Of a DNA stretch of 64,000 nt, positions 31,319 through 40,372 are shown in pieces. Origin of the DNA: Salipiger sp. H15 (GTDB lineage Bacteria; Pseudomonadota; Alphaproteobacteria; Rhodobacterales; Rhodobacteraceae); contig NZ_CP123385.1 of assembly GCF_040409955.1 (NCBI RefSeq), positions 851,501 to 915,500 of the forward strand, read 5' to 3'. Position 1 is the first letter of the stretch; every line of letters starts with the position of its first letter. The notes under the pieces were generated by a model that was not told the origin of the DNA, searched no databases, and worked only from the letters and a program-made list of their open reading frames with translations. The translations under genes were made by a program, and so were the position numbers.

Positions 31319-34027
31319 ATGGTGGCAGATAATTCGGAACTTCTTGCGTTTGAGGGAGCGCAAGGATTTGGTGCGAACGCAACAGGTGGTCGAGGTGGTG
31401 AAGTTGTTAAAGTTACAAATCTGAATGACTCCGGGGAAGGTTCGCTTCGCTGGGCTCTGGAAGAGTTGGACCAACCGCGCATTGTCGTTTTCGAGGTCGG
31501 CGGACAAATCGACCTCAAGAGCCAGATTCAAATTAACGGCGACGTTACCGTTGCCGGGCAGACTGCGCCCGGGGGGATCACGGTGACCGGCGGACGTCTC
31601 CGCGTCGTCGAAAGCAACGTGATCATCCGCGGCATGACCGTGCGCCCGGGCGACGATCCCGACGCGCAGAACCCCGACGACCGTGACGGCGTCTCCATCG
31701 GCAAGGCCGGTCAGGTGGTCGAGGACGTCATCCTCGACAGCAACTCGATCAGCTGGTCGATCGACGAGCTCGCCTCGACCTGGGGCGCGCCGAAGAACGT
31801 CACGATCTCGAACAACATCATCGCCGAGGCGCTGAAGGACTCGCTCCACCCCAAGGGCGAGCACAGCATGGGCATGCTGATCGGCGACCACAGCGAGAAC
31901 GTCAGCGTGATCGGCAACCTGCTGGTCAGCAACAAGTTCCGCAACGCGCTGATCAAGGATGACGCCCAGAACGTCGAGTTCATCAACAACGTCATCTACA
32001 ACTACGGCAACGAAGGTCTCGTCGTCGCTGGCGCCTCGACGGTGCACGTGATCGGCAACGTCTTCATCAAGGGCCAGGATTCCAGCGGCCGCGAGGCGAT
32101 CCGCTTCATCGGCACCGACGGCGCGGCCTCCTACTTCGTGTCGGACAACGTCGGCGACGTCGGCGGCGAGAACACCTCCGAGATCGTCTCGAAGTTCGTC
32201 TTCGATCCCGCGACCACCGAGGTTCTCTCCTCGGGCGAAGTGCTCGACTGGATCCTGTCGAACGTCGGCGCCCGCATCGGCGGCGAGCTGAGCGACATCG
32301 ACCAGCGCATCATCGACACGGTGATCAACAACACCGGCGAGATCATCGACTCCCCGGATGACGTGGGCGGCTACGGCAGCTCGACGTCGACCAAGGCGCT
32401 GCTCGACAGCGACGGCGACGGCATCCCCGACGCCTACGAGAAGCTGATCGGCTCGGATGCCAACGTCGCGGACGCCCAGAAGGACGCGGACGGCGACGGC
32501 TACGCCAACATCGAGGACTACATCAACGGCCTGCTCGACGGGTTCGACGATGCGGTCACCGACAGCGGCTCGGCAACCGACACCGGCACCTCCACCGGTG
32601 GCAACACCGCAACCGGCGGCAACGAGACCATCGTGGCCGGGGATGACGCGACCGACTCCACCGGCAACGCGGTCGTCGGCACCGTGATCACCGTCGAGGC
32701 CGAGGATCTCGAGCTGAGCGACGGCTGGGCCGTGAAGGCGCTGAAGGCGGCGTCCGGCGGTACGGTCATCCAGAACGAGAGCGGCGAGAACCAGAGCGCC
32801 TCGCTCGCCTTCGACGGCGACGCCGGCGTCTACGACCTGACCGTGAACTACTTCGACGAGAACGACGGCGTCAGCACGCTTTCCGTGCTCGTCAACGGCG
32901 AGGAAGTGGCCACCTGGGACTGGGATCTCGAGCTGGGAAGCGCGAATGCGAACGCCAGCACCCGCGCCTCGAAGGTGATCGAAGGGCTCGAGCTGCAGAA
33001 GGGTGACGTCGTCACGCTGCAGGGTCAGCACGATGGCAGCGAGCCGCTGCGCATCGACACGATCAGCCTCGAGATGACCGGCGAGCTGACCGGCACCGAC
33101 ACTGGCACCGACGCCGGCGCCGTAATCGACACCGGCAACGTCGGCGCGATCGGCACGACCTTCTCGGTCGAGGCCGAGGATCTCGACCTCTCCGACGGTT
33201 TCGTCGTCAAGAACGTCGGCCCGGCCTCGGGCGGCGCGGTCATCCAGACCGAGACCGGCACCGAGCAGACCGCGAGCTACACCTTCAAGGGGGACGCCGG
33301 GGTCTACAGCCTCAATGTCAACTACTTCGACGAGAACGACGGCGTCAGCTCGCTTTCGGTCCTCGTCAACGGCAAGGAGGTCTCGAGCTGGGACTGGGAC
33401 GAGCAGCTTGGCAGCGCCAACGCCGACAGCAAGACCCTGACCGCGAAGATGATCGAGGGCATCGAGCTCGACGCAGGTGACGTGATCACCCTGCAGGGCG
33501 TGAACGGCGGTCGCGAGCCGCTGCGCATCGACAGCCTCGATCTCGAGATGACCGACGTGATCGGCGGCAGCGATGCCGGCAGCGCGGCGCAGAACTCGGC
33601 CGAGTGGACGATGATCGAAGCCGAGAGCTTCCAGTTCGACTCCAGCGTCAAGAAGGGCTTCGAGGTCACCAGCCTGATGGCGGCGTCCGGCGGCAAGGTG
33701 CTGAGCGCGCTCGGCGCGGCCGAGGCATCGACCACCTTCGAGGGCTCGTCGGGCACCTACGATGTCGGCATCGACTACTTCGACGAGAACGACGGCGTCT
33801 CCTTCCTGGAGCTCCGCGTCAACGGCGAGGTGATCGACTTCTGGCAGTGGGACGCCGACCTCGGCAGCAGCCTCGCCAACAAGTCGACCCTCACCCGTCA
33901 CCTGATCTCGGACGTCGAGATCGAGGCCGGCGACGAGATCGTGCTTGCGGGCTACGGCGACGGCGGCAACGAGCCGATGCGCATCGACGCGCTGGAATTC
34001 ATGCCGAGCGACACGCTGCTCGCCTGA
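31319..34027 (+). CDS. Pectate-lyase-like parallel beta-helix protein with three C-terminal sugar-binding-type repeats
   Basis: 902 residues. Residues 10-290 resemble bacterial pectate lyases: FGANATGGRGGEVVKVTNLND, then GDVTVAGQTAPGGITVTGG and a run of parallel-helix repeats such as NVSVIGNLLVSNKF. Around 350-400 is a calcium-binding dockerin/thrombospondin-like stretch (DSDGDGIPDAYEKL, DADGDGYANIEDYING). Then a Thr/Gly linker and three repeats of about 130 residues (each with a YFDENDGVS core and a WDWD-type strand) follow. No signal peptide is present, so non-Sec export is likely. Ribosome-site sequence before ATG 31319 is absent. It may trim or bind the polysaccharide made by this cluster. 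Confidence 0.75.
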   Translation: MVADNSELLAFEGAQGFGANATGGRGGEVVKVTNLNDSGEGSLRWALEELDQPRIVVFEVGGQIDLKSQIQINGDVTVAGQTAPGGITVTGGRLRVVESNVIIRGMTVRPGDDPDAQNPDDRDGVSIGKAGQVVEDVILDSNSISWSIDELASTWGAPKNVTISNNIIAEALKDSLHPKGEHSMGMLIGDHSENVSVIGNLLVSNKFRNALIKDDAQNVEFINNVIYNYGNEGLVVAGASTVHVIGNVFIKGQDSSGREAIRFIGTDGAASYFVSDNVGDVGGENTSEIVSKFVFDPATTEVLSSGEVLDWILSNVGARIGGELSDIDQRIIDTVINNTGEIIDSPDDVGGYGSSTSTKALLDSDGDGIPDAYEKLIGSDANVADAQKDADGDGYANIEDYINGLLDGFDDAVTDSGSATDTGTSTGGNTATGGNETIVAGDDATDSTGNAVVGTVITVEAEDLELSDGWAVKALKAASGGTVIQNESGENQSASLAFDGDAGVYDLTVNYFDENDGVSTLSVLVNGEEVATWDWDLELGSANANASTRASKVIEGLELQKGDVVTLQGQHDGSEPLRIDTISLEMTGELTGTDTGTDAGAVIDTGNVGAIGTTFSVEAEDLDLSDGFVVKNVGPASGGAVIQTETGTEQTASYTFKGDAGVYSLNVNYFDENDGVSSLSVLVNGKEVSSWDWDEQLGSANADSKTLTAKMIEGIELDAGDVITLQGVNGGREPLRIDSLDLEMTDVIGGSDAGSAAQNSAEWTMIEAESFQFDSSVKKGFEVTSLMAASGGKVLSALGAAEASTTFEGSSGTYDVGIDYFDENDGVSFLELRVNGEVIDFWQWDADLGSSLANKSTLTRHLISDVEIEAGDEIVLAGYGDGGNEPMRIDALEFMPSDTLLA

Positions 34028-34063
34028 TTTCCCGGACCCGTTCCGATCCGAAATACCTTTGCC

Positions 34064-34088
34064 GGGCGGCGCAGCATCTGCGCCGCCC
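34064..34088. terminator. Hairpin between convergent genes (lyase-like and ugd)
   Basis: An 11-bp perfect stem (GGGCGGCGCAG / CTGCGCCGCCC) with a 3-base loop CAT, in the 70-base gap between two convergent stops. There is no clear U tract on either side, so termination may be partial or Rho-assisted. Confidence 0.5.
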
Positions 34089-34097
34089 GCACTCCGT

Positions 34098-35420
34098 TCA
34101 GACCTTGGCGGGATCGCCGCGCCCGACGCTCTCGTAGGCGCTGAAGCCCGCGGCCAGCGCGTCCTCGTAGGTGTAGATGTTGCGCAGGTCGGCCATGCGC
34201 GGGGTCGCCATGGTCTTCGCCAGCGCCTTGAGATCCAGCGCGCGGAACTCGTTCCACTCGGTGAGGATGACCAGAAGGTCGGCCTCTGCCGCGGCCTTGT
34301 AGGGATCTTCCTCCCATGTCACGCCCGGCAGCAGCGCCTCGCCCTCGCGCTTGCCCTGCGGGTCGACCACCGAGACCGAGGCGCCGCCCCCGACCAGCGC
34401 CGGCACGATGGTCAGCGAGGGTGCGTCGCGCATGTCGTCGGTGTTGGGCTTGAAGGTGACCCCGAGCACGGCGACCTTCTTGCCGTTGAAGCTGCCATCG
34501 CAGAGGTCGAGCAGCTTGTCGGTCATCCGCCGCTTGGTCTCCTCGTTCACCTTGATCACCGTCTCGACGATCGAGATCGGCGAGGCGTGTTCCTGGCCGA
34601 TGCGGGCCAGCGCCTTGGTGTCCTTGGGGAAGCACGAGCCGCCGTAGCCGGGTCCGGCGTGCAGGAACTTGTTGCCGATGCGCCCGTCGAGCCCCATGCC
34701 CTTCGAGACGCTCTTCACGTCCGCCCCGACCTTCTCGCAGAGCGCGGCGATTTCGTTGATGAAGGTGATCTTCGTCGCAAGGAAGGCATTGGCAGCGTAC
34801 TTGATCATCTCGGCGCTCTCGAGATCGGTGGTGACGATCGGGAAATCGCGCAGGTAGAGCGGGCGGTAGATGTCTTCCATCACCTTGGTGGCGCGCTCGG
34901 TCTCGACACCGACGACGACGCGGTCGGGCTTCATGAAATCGTCGATCGCCGCGCCCTCGCGCAGGAACTCGGGGTTGGAGGCGACATCGAAGTCGAGCCC
35001 CGGGTTGGCGGCCGCAACCACCTCCTGCACCTTGCGGTTGGTGCCCACCGGCACGGTCGATTTGGTCACCACGACGATGTAGTGATCGGCGGCCCTGGCG
35101 ATCTCTTCCGCCGCCGCCATGACGTAGCTGAGGTCGGCGTGGCCGTCCCCACGCCGGGTCGGCGTGCCAACGGCGATGAACACCGCCTCGGCGCCGTCGA
35201 TCGCAGATTTCAGGTCAAGCGTGAACGAAAGCCGCCCGGCCTCGACGTTCTTCGCCATGAGCGTGTCGAGCCCCGGCTCGTAGATCGGGACCTCGCCGCG
35301 CTCGAGCATCTCGATCTTGCGAGGGTCCTTGTCCACGCAAACCACTTCGTGGCCGAAGTCGGAGAAACAGACGCCGGAGACAAGACCCACGTAGCCGGTG
35401 CCGATAATCGCAATCTTCAT
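34098..35420 (-). CDS. ugd: UDP-glucose 6-dehydrogenase
   Basis: 440 residues. Rossmann start IAIIGTGYVGLVSG, the NAD-binding region with FIAVGTPTRRGDGHADLSY, the catalytic Cys in GPGYGGSCFPKDT, and VLGVTFKPNTDDMRDAPS in the UDP-binding domain. It oxidises UDP-glucose to UDP-glucuronate, feeding polysaccharides with uronic acids. With the UDP-glucuronate epimerase-like gene 3 kb away it would supply both UDP-glucuronate and UDP-galacturonate. Length is standard for the family. Confidence 0.92.
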   Translation of the reverse strand: MKIAIIGTGYVGLVSGVCFSDFGHEVVCVDKDPRKIEMLERGEVPIYEPGLDTLMAKNVEAGRLSFTLDLKSAIDGAEAVFIAVGTPTRRGDGHADLSYVMAAAEEIARAADHYIVVVTKSTVPVGTNRKVQEVVAAANPGLDFDVASNPEFLREGAAIDDFMKPDRVVVGVETERATKVMEDIYRPLYLRDFPIVTTDLESAEMIKYAANAFLATKITFINEIAALCEKVGADVKSVSKGMGLDGRIGNKFLHAGPGYGGSCFPKDTKALARIGQEHASPISIVETVIKVNEETKRRMTDKLLDLCDGSFNGKKVAVLGVTFKPNTDDMRDAPSLTIVPALVGGGASVSVVDPQGKREGEALLPGVTWEEDPYKAAAEADLLVILTEWNEFRALDLKALAKTMATPRMADLRNIYTYEDALAAGFSAYESVGRGDPAKV

Positions 35421-35571
35421 TCCAAAAATCCTCAGAATTAAAACAATACCCGTGGTGTACCGACTCCACGGTACAACTCAAAGCAGATTCACCCCGACGT
35501 GGTCCATTACGGCGCCACGCGGGGCGGATGTGATGCTTGGCAGGCAGCTACCAGCGTATTTCCTGAAATCG

Positions 35572-36549
35572 TCACCGCCGCTTCAATCTGGAGTAGAACG
35601 GCTTGACCAGCGCCCACTCGATCTCGCCAAGGCGCGGATGGCGGGCCTTGAGCAGGCGCCGCCGGTGCAGCATCCGGGTCACCCCGTCGGGCTGGACCGC
35701 GGCGGGCAGCGGCGTGCCGAAGATCTCTTCCAGCATCAGCATCTGCAGGTCGAAGGCGAGGCGGAAGCCGCGGTCGCGGCGCAGCCCGAGCAGCCAGGGC
35801 CAGTCGAGCGCCTCCGCGTCCTCCTGCAGCTGCTGCCGGAGCGGCAGCAGGTAGCGCAGGCTGATCCCCCCGCGCGACAGCCCCGAGTGGTGCAGCATGT
35901 CATGGCTGATGTTGATCAGCAGGCGCAGCGAGGGGTCCGGAATGTAGAGCCGCAGACCGTCCCGCTCGCAGAGGATGCGGCGGCGCTGCCAATCCTCCTC
36001 GGTCAGGAAGCGCGCGATGTCCGATTGCAGGCCGGAATGCAGGTCGAGCGACCCCGCGTAGCCGGCTTTCCAGAAACTTCCCGGCGAATGCGCGTACTCG
36101 GTGTCCTCCAGCCGCTCGAACCCCGCCGCCGCGAAGATCTGCTGGGCATGGGCAACCTCGTCCGGCTCGACCAGCAGGTCGACGTCGATCAGCATGCGGT
36201 AGAATTCGGTGGGATCGTCCTGCAGGGCCATCTCGCTGGCGCCCTTGATCAGCGTCGGCACGATCCCCGCGTCGTTGAGCAGTCGCGTACATTCGGCGAC
36301 CATCGCCCAGAGGCTGGTGTTCCGCACGCAATTGAGGGAGTCCACCTCGCCGAGATAGGCCATGGCCTCGGGCTCGGCGACCGGGGCATCGCCCTGCCGC
36401 AACCGCTGGAACAGGGCGGGCGTGACGAATTCGTCGTTGGCGGTGCTGATCAGGGCCGTCCAATCCGGCACGTGACCGAGGTCACCGCATAGCGCGCGAC
36501 CGAGACTTTCCAGCGGGGAAGAAGCGGCAACGGCTGCTTTCATGTACAT
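35572..36549 (-). CDS. Nucleotidyltransferase-like protein (NTP_transf_5 type)
   Basis: 325 residues from ATG 36549 (MYMKAAVAASS); the frame stays open to 36630. The family pattern of the uncharacterised nucleotidyltransferases linked to peptide-maturation and polysaccharide loci is seen: PTLIKGASEMALQDDPTEFYR followed by MLIDVDLLVEPDEVAHA, in which D-x-D is the likely metal-binding pair. It is encoded next to an HPr-kinase-like gene and a short peptide gene on the same strand. In lasso-type clusters such a protein accompanies an HPr-kinase-like enzyme. Its substrate here is unknown. Confidence 0.65.
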   Translation of the reverse strand: MYMKAAVAASSPLESLGRALCGDLGHVPDWTALISTANDEFVTPALFQRLRQGDAPVAEPEAMAYLGEVDSLNCVRNTSLWAMVAECTRLLNDAGIVPTLIKGASEMALQDDPTEFYRMLIDVDLLVEPDEVAHAQQIFAAAGFERLEDTEYAHSPGSFWKAGYAGSLDLHSGLQSDIARFLTEEDWQRRRILCERDGLRLYIPDPSLRLLINISHDMLHHSGLSRGGISLRYLLPLRQQLQEDAEALDWPWLLGLRRDRGFRLAFDLQMLMLEEIFGTPLPAAVQPDGVTRMLHRRRLLKARHPRLGEIEWALVKPFYSRLKRR

Positions 36550-36679
36550 ATTCCAATTTCTACTAAAATGGCGAAATGCGAACGAAAATTGAACGCGGAT
36601 CTCGAAATCTGCTAAATCACTTAGAAACAATCACTTCCAACTTGAATTCTGATACGGCTCCCGCGCCCGTCCTTATCGA

Positions 36680-37753
36680 TCACCCAGTGCAAAACCGCGA
36701 CACGGCCTCGAGGGCCCGCGGCAAATCCGAATATTCGAGGCGCCCGGCCTCGGCCCCGTCGAGGCATCCGGTCATCGCCTCGAAGACCTCCGGAGACATC
36801 GCCTCCTCGCCCGACCACGCGGCGCCGAGCAACGCCGCGAACGTGACCGAGAGCGTCAGCTCCTCGACCGACGCCGCCCCGTCCTGCCTGCGGTCCAGCT
36901 TGAGGACCCAACCGACGGATTTCCAGCCGACATCGCTCGTCAGGCCGAGGTAACGCACGTTGAGCGCGTCGGGACGCCGGTGTTCGGCCGCCCCTTCTAT
37001 CTCGTCGCGGCGGTGCCCGAGCAGCGCCCACGATCCTTCCTTGAGCGTCACCGGGAACGGCAGCGCCGCCACCTCGCCGGTTCGCGCCAAAAGCACGATG
37101 TCGTCGCTCAGAAGGGCGAAGCCCGCCTCTTCGAGCGCGGTTGCAAGCGTGCTCTTTCCGGCCCCCGCATCACCAAGAAGCAGCAGGCCGCGACCATTCC
37201 TTTCCAGCAGGGCCGCATGCAGCATGATGTGCTGCGTGTGGTCGAAGAGGACCTCGGTCATCTTGATCTTGAGGAGCGGCACCGCCTCGTGCGGAGCAAC
37301 CCAGTCGATATCCTCGCCGCGGCGCGCCATGCCGATCAGGTCGCCGTCACGCTGGACGACGATGTGATCGTCGGCCCGGCGGGGGGCCACGGACAGATGC
37401 GCGAAGCAGGGCATGAGCACCTCGCGCAGGGCCTCGTCCTCGAAGGCGAGACCGATGTGAACGCCGGCCAGTCCGACCGTCTCGGAACACCCGACACGCG
37501 CCGGACCGCTCGTCGTGGCGAGCGGCTCCAGGGCGCCGATGCGGATCAGATCCGAGAGAATGCCGCCGCCTGCGACCGCGGCGGCATCCAGTCGCACAGA
37601 CGCAATACCGAGCTCGAACCCGGCCCACGCCTCGGCCACCGGGGGAGTGGCCGAAAACAGAAGTTCCTTCTCAGGGACCAAGAGAAGGTGCTGACGGTTC
37701 ACTTCCGCCAGCGTGACCCCTGCAGCAGGGAGGACAAAAAGGCTCTCACTCAA
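36680..37753 (-). CDS. HPr kinase/phosphorylase-like protein
   Basis: 357 residues from TTG 37753 (no ATG is available in frame). The P-loop is LLLLGDAGAGKSTLATALEEAG near residue 190, followed by LLSDDIVLLARTG and a GWKSVGWVLKL strand; this is the HprK-type kinase fold without the usual N-terminal DRTGG domain. Similar proteins act in maturation of modified peptides, for example phosphorylating a precursor. Here it lies between a nucleotidyltransferase-like gene and a 70-aa peptide gene. The glutamate and lysine-rich context suggests nothing further. A conventional carbohydrate role is not indicated. Confidence 0.7.
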   Translation of the reverse strand: MSESLFVLPAAGVTLAEVNRQHLLLVPEKELLFSATPPVAEAWAGFELGIASVRLDAAAVAGGGILSDLIRIGALEPLATTSGPARVGCSETVGLAGVHIGLAFEDEALREVLMPCFAHLSVAPRRADDHIVVQRDGDLIGMARRGEDIDWVAPHEAVPLLKIKMTEVLFDHTQHIMLHAALLERNGRGLLLLGDAGAGKSTLATALEEAGFALLSDDIVLLARTGEVAALPFPVTLKEGSWALLGHRRDEIEGAAEHRRPDALNVRYLGLTSDVGWKSVGWVLKLDRRQDGAASVEELTLSVTFAALLGAAWSGEEAMSPEVFEAMTGCLDGAEAGRLEYSDLPRALEAVSRFCTG

Positions 37754-37816
37754 TGAAATACGTCATCTCAAAAGAAGAAAATCAGGAGGATGCGGGACTG
37801 CACCCCCCGGGAGGCA

Positions 37817-38029
37817 TTAGTGCTTGCCGTACTTCTTCTTCATCTTGTGCTTGTGCTTGTGCTTCATGCCGCCCGAACGGAAGATGCCACCGGCATCTGC
37901 CTTCATCGAGGTGGAGAGAAGCGCCGTCACGGCAAGCGGGGTCACCGCTGCGTATTTTCCGGCCTTGCCGAGAAGCTCACGACGGCCGGGGGATTCCAGG
38001 GAATCGCCCTGGGGGGTCTTATCAGTCAT
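37817..38029 (-). CDS. Short Tat-like leader peptide with His/Lys-rich tail (candidate modified-peptide precursor)
   Basis: 70 residues, AGGAG upstream of ATG 38029. The sequence SLESPGRRELLGKAGKYAAV gives RR plus a hydrophobic stretch (TPLAVTALLSTS), like twin-arginine leaders, followed by KADAGGIFRSGG and a C-terminal tail of alternating His and Lys (MKHKHKHKMKKKYGKH). It precedes the HPr-kinase-like and nucleotidyltransferase-like genes in one operon with a strong promoter. Similar short RR-peptides occur near such kinases in proteobacterial polysaccharide loci and are uncharacterised. The mature peptide would be very basic and metal-binding. Function is unknown. Confidence 0.75.
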   Translation of the reverse strand: MTDKTPQGDSLESPGRRELLGKAGKYAAVTPLAVTALLSTSMKADAGGIFRSGGMKHKHKHKMKKKYGKH

Positions 38030-38059
38030 ATTTGAAAACTCCTTTTTCCAATGAGTCGG

Positions 38060-38088
38060 ACTATAGCGTAGCTCCGGAGCCCTGCCAA
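38060..38088 (-). promoter_or_regulatory. Promoter of the peptide operon (TTGGCA, 17-base spacer, TATAGT)
   Basis: On the minus strand TTGGCA (38088..38083), 17 bases, TATAGT (38065..38060), followed about 30 bases later by the ATG of the 70-aa peptide. Both hexamers match the sigma70 consensus in five of six positions, which suggests strong constitutive expression. Confidence 0.7.
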
Positions 38089-38578
38089 TTATCTTTAACA
38101 CTGCGTTAACCGTCACCTCACGGTTGAATTGATCGATGCACAATATTTAGGAGCTTGCGCGACGGCGCCCGACGCGAGAAGCTGTTTGACTTCAGCCGGA
38201 TGTCTTGGCTTTGCGGGAAAATTCAGCCGCGGGCGCCCCGCGAAGCCACGGACGGGATTGCGTAAGTCAGCCAAGGTCTGGTGAACCCCGCTCTGTTACA
38301 CTTTGTCCGCCTCCCCGTCCGGCCCTCCCCACCCCTTCCGCCGCGGCTCGCTCGAATCGGTGATGTCGTGCAACCATGTCGCGTACCGGGCCCGGACCCG
38401 GTGTCCGCGCCCAGTTCCAGTGCGCCCGCGTGGGAAGTCGCCGCTGGAATGAGCCCGGGCCGGCGGAGCTTCGAGCAATGTCCGCCAGGAAGAAGAAAGC
38501 GCTTGCTTTGCAGGCGGGCTGACCACAAGACATTCTATATTGATTTCTCGAATTTATTTCTTTGTTAGGAGTTCATTG
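38089..38578. other. Intergenic region before the epimerase gene
   Basis: 490 bases with no believable gene. The first 100 bases hold the upstream part of the peptide promoter; the middle is GC-rich and contains several open frames that look like shadows. Near the right end TTGCAG (38508..38513), 17 bases and CATTCT (38531..38536) could be the epimerase promoter, followed by TTAGGAG before the ATG at 38579. Confidence 0.45.
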
Positions 38579-39640
38579 ATGCGCACCGCCTTGGTCACTG
38601 GCTCTTCTGGCTTCATCGGGTACCATCTGTGCCAGCGACTGCTTGCCGACGGCTTCCGTGTGGTAGGGATCGACAACCTCTCCGAGTATTACGACGTCAC
38701 GCTCAAGAAGCGCAGGCAGACGATGCTGCTCCAGTCGCCCGGCTTCTCCGTCCTCAACAGCGCCATCGAGACCGAGGGCCTGCTTGACGAGGTCTTCGCC
38801 CGCGAACGCCCCGAGATCGTCGTCCACCTGGCCGCGCAGGCCGGGGTCCGGCACTCGCTCGAGGATCCGCGCAGCTATCTCAACAGCAACATGAAGGGCA
38901 CGTTCGAGCTGCTCGAGGCCGCGCGGGCCTACCCGCCAGAGCACATGCTGCTGGCCTCGACCTCGTCGGTCTACGGGGCGAACACCAAGCTGCCCTACGC
39001 CGAGATCGACCGCACCGACCACCAGATGTCCTTCTACGCGGCGACGAAGAAGGCCACCGAGAGCATGGCGCACAGCTATGCGCATCTCTACGACCTGCCG
39101 GTCACCATGTTCCGCTTCTTCACCGTCTACGGCCCCTGGGGGCGCCCGGACATGGCGCTCTTCAAGTTCACCAAGGCGATCCTGCGCGGCGAGCCGATCG
39201 ACGTCTACAACCACGGTCAGATGATGCGCGACTTCACCTATGTCACCGACCTGGTGCAGGGCATCAGGCTGCTGATCGACGTGGTGCCGCGCCGCCCCGA
39301 GGGCGGCGTCGTGCCGGAGGGAGATTCGCTCTCGCCCGTCGCGCCCTGGCGGGTGATCAACATCGGCAATTCCCGGGCGGTGCCGCTCGGCGACTTCATT
39401 TCCGCCATCGAGCAGGCGACCGGCCTCACCGCGCGGCGCAACCCGATGAGCATGCAGCCCGGCGACGTGCCCGCCACCTGGGCCGATGCCACGCTGCTGC
39501 ACGACCTGACCGGCTACCGGCCGCACACCGGGCTCGCCGAGGGCGTGCAGGCCTTCGTCGACTGGTACCGCGGCTATTACGGCACCAACGACTGGGCCGA
39601 GACGGTCGGCGCGGGCGACCTGCGCCGCCTGTCCGGCTGA
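38579..39640 (+). CDS. UDP-glucuronate 4-epimerase-like NAD-dependent epimerase
   Basis: 353 residues from ATG 38579 with AGGAG upstream. Rossmann start ALVTGSSGFIGYHLCQRLL, the short-chain signature SVYG...SFYAATKKATE with Tyr and Lys, and YGPWGRPDMALFKFTKAIL, which is typical of the UDP-glucuronate/galacturonate epimerase group (LpsL-like). It would convert UDP-glucuronate to UDP-galacturonate using product of the ugd gene, for surface polysaccharide. Oriented away from the peptide module. Confidence 0.8.
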   Translation: MRTALVTGSSGFIGYHLCQRLLADGFRVVGIDNLSEYYDVTLKKRRQTMLLQSPGFSVLNSAIETEGLLDEVFARERPEIVVHLAAQAGVRHSLEDPRSYLNSNMKGTFELLEAARAYPPEHMLLASTSSVYGANTKLPYAEIDRTDHQMSFYAATKKATESMAHSYAHLYDLPVTMFRFFTVYGPWGRPDMALFKFTKAILRGEPIDVYNHGQMMRDFTYVTDLVQGIRLLIDVVPRRPEGGVVPEGDSLSPVAPWRVINIGNSRAVPLGDFISAIEQATGLTARRNPMSMQPGDVPATWADATLLHDLTGYRPHTGLAEGVQAFVDWYRGYYGTNDWAETVGAGDLRRLSG

Positions 39641-39682
39641 CACGGCCGGCCGACCCGGCCGGGCAGCCGCACAGGCGCCGGC

Positions 39683-40090
39683 TCAGCGCAGCACGTGCAC
39701 CGCGCAATGGGCGTGGCGCACCACCACCGCGGCGGTGGAGCCGAGGAGGTAGTCGCTCATCGCCGGCTGGTGCGACGCGATGATGATCAGGTCGCAGCCG
39801 TTCTCCTCGCCGTATTCGAGGATCGAGCGCCCCGAATGCCCCTCGATCACCATGCCGCTGGCGTTCGGCAGCTTCGCCGCCATGTCGTGCAGCTCCGTCT
39901 CGAGCGCGGCGCGGGACTGCGCGAGGTACTCGGGCGGCATGTAGGTGATGGCGTAGCCGGGGATGTGCTCCATGACATGCAGCAGCGTGATCTTCGCATC
40001 GGGCTCCGCCAGCGCCTGGGCGACCTCGATCGACTTCTGCGCCTTGGCGTCACTGTCAAAGGCGATGGGCACGAGAATGTTCTTGTACAT
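39683..40090 (-). CDS. Universal stress protein, UspA family
   Basis: 135 residues from ATG 40090, with AGGAGG upstream. Typical UspA start MYKNILVPIAFDSDAKAQKS and HVMEHIPGYAITYM. The nucleotide-binding region reads CDLIIIASHQPAMSDYLLGST; the first Gly of the classic G-x2-G-x9-GS motif is replaced, so ATP binding may be weakened. Single-domain UspA proteins respond to stress and stasis. It is convergent with the epimerase gene, 42 bases apart. Confidence 0.85.
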   Translation of the reverse strand: MYKNILVPIAFDSDAKAQKSIEVAQALAEPDAKITLLHVMEHIPGYAITYMPPEYLAQSRAALETELHDMAAKLPNASGMVIEGHSGRSILEYGEENGCDLIIIASHQPAMSDYLLGSTAAVVVRHAHCAVHVLR

Positions 40091-40372
40091 GCGAGGCCTC
40101 CTTTCCTGACCTTCGGGCAGCATCTCCCCTTCGAAGGTATAGCGCCTTGATACAAATCATCTCGCGCCGCCCGCGAAGCCAACACATTTCGGGCACATTT
40201 GAGCGCTATTCCTGTTCCCGGGCCGCAAAATGCGCCGCCCTCCCCCGCGGGCCGCATCGGCACGGGGGACGGCCCGGTCACCCCGGCAGACCCGAAAGAA
40301 CGGTCACCTTCGCCCCCACGGAACGGACCAACCGCCGGAGCAACGCCCGCGGTGCTTAGGAGGAGCACGCCC

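Noticed and set aside
35572..38029. Calling the peptide module a lasso-peptide cluster
   Set aside because: No asparagine-synthetase-like cyclase, leader peptidase or exporter is present, and the peptide lacks a lasso-type core.
37753..38109. A 118-codon plus-strand frame over the 70-aa peptide gene
   Set aside because: It has no ribosome site of quality and is antisense to a gene with a strong promoter and ribosome site.
38223..38528. Short open frames before the epimerase gene
   Set aside because: No family features, poor ribosome sites and random-looking composition; treated as non-coding.
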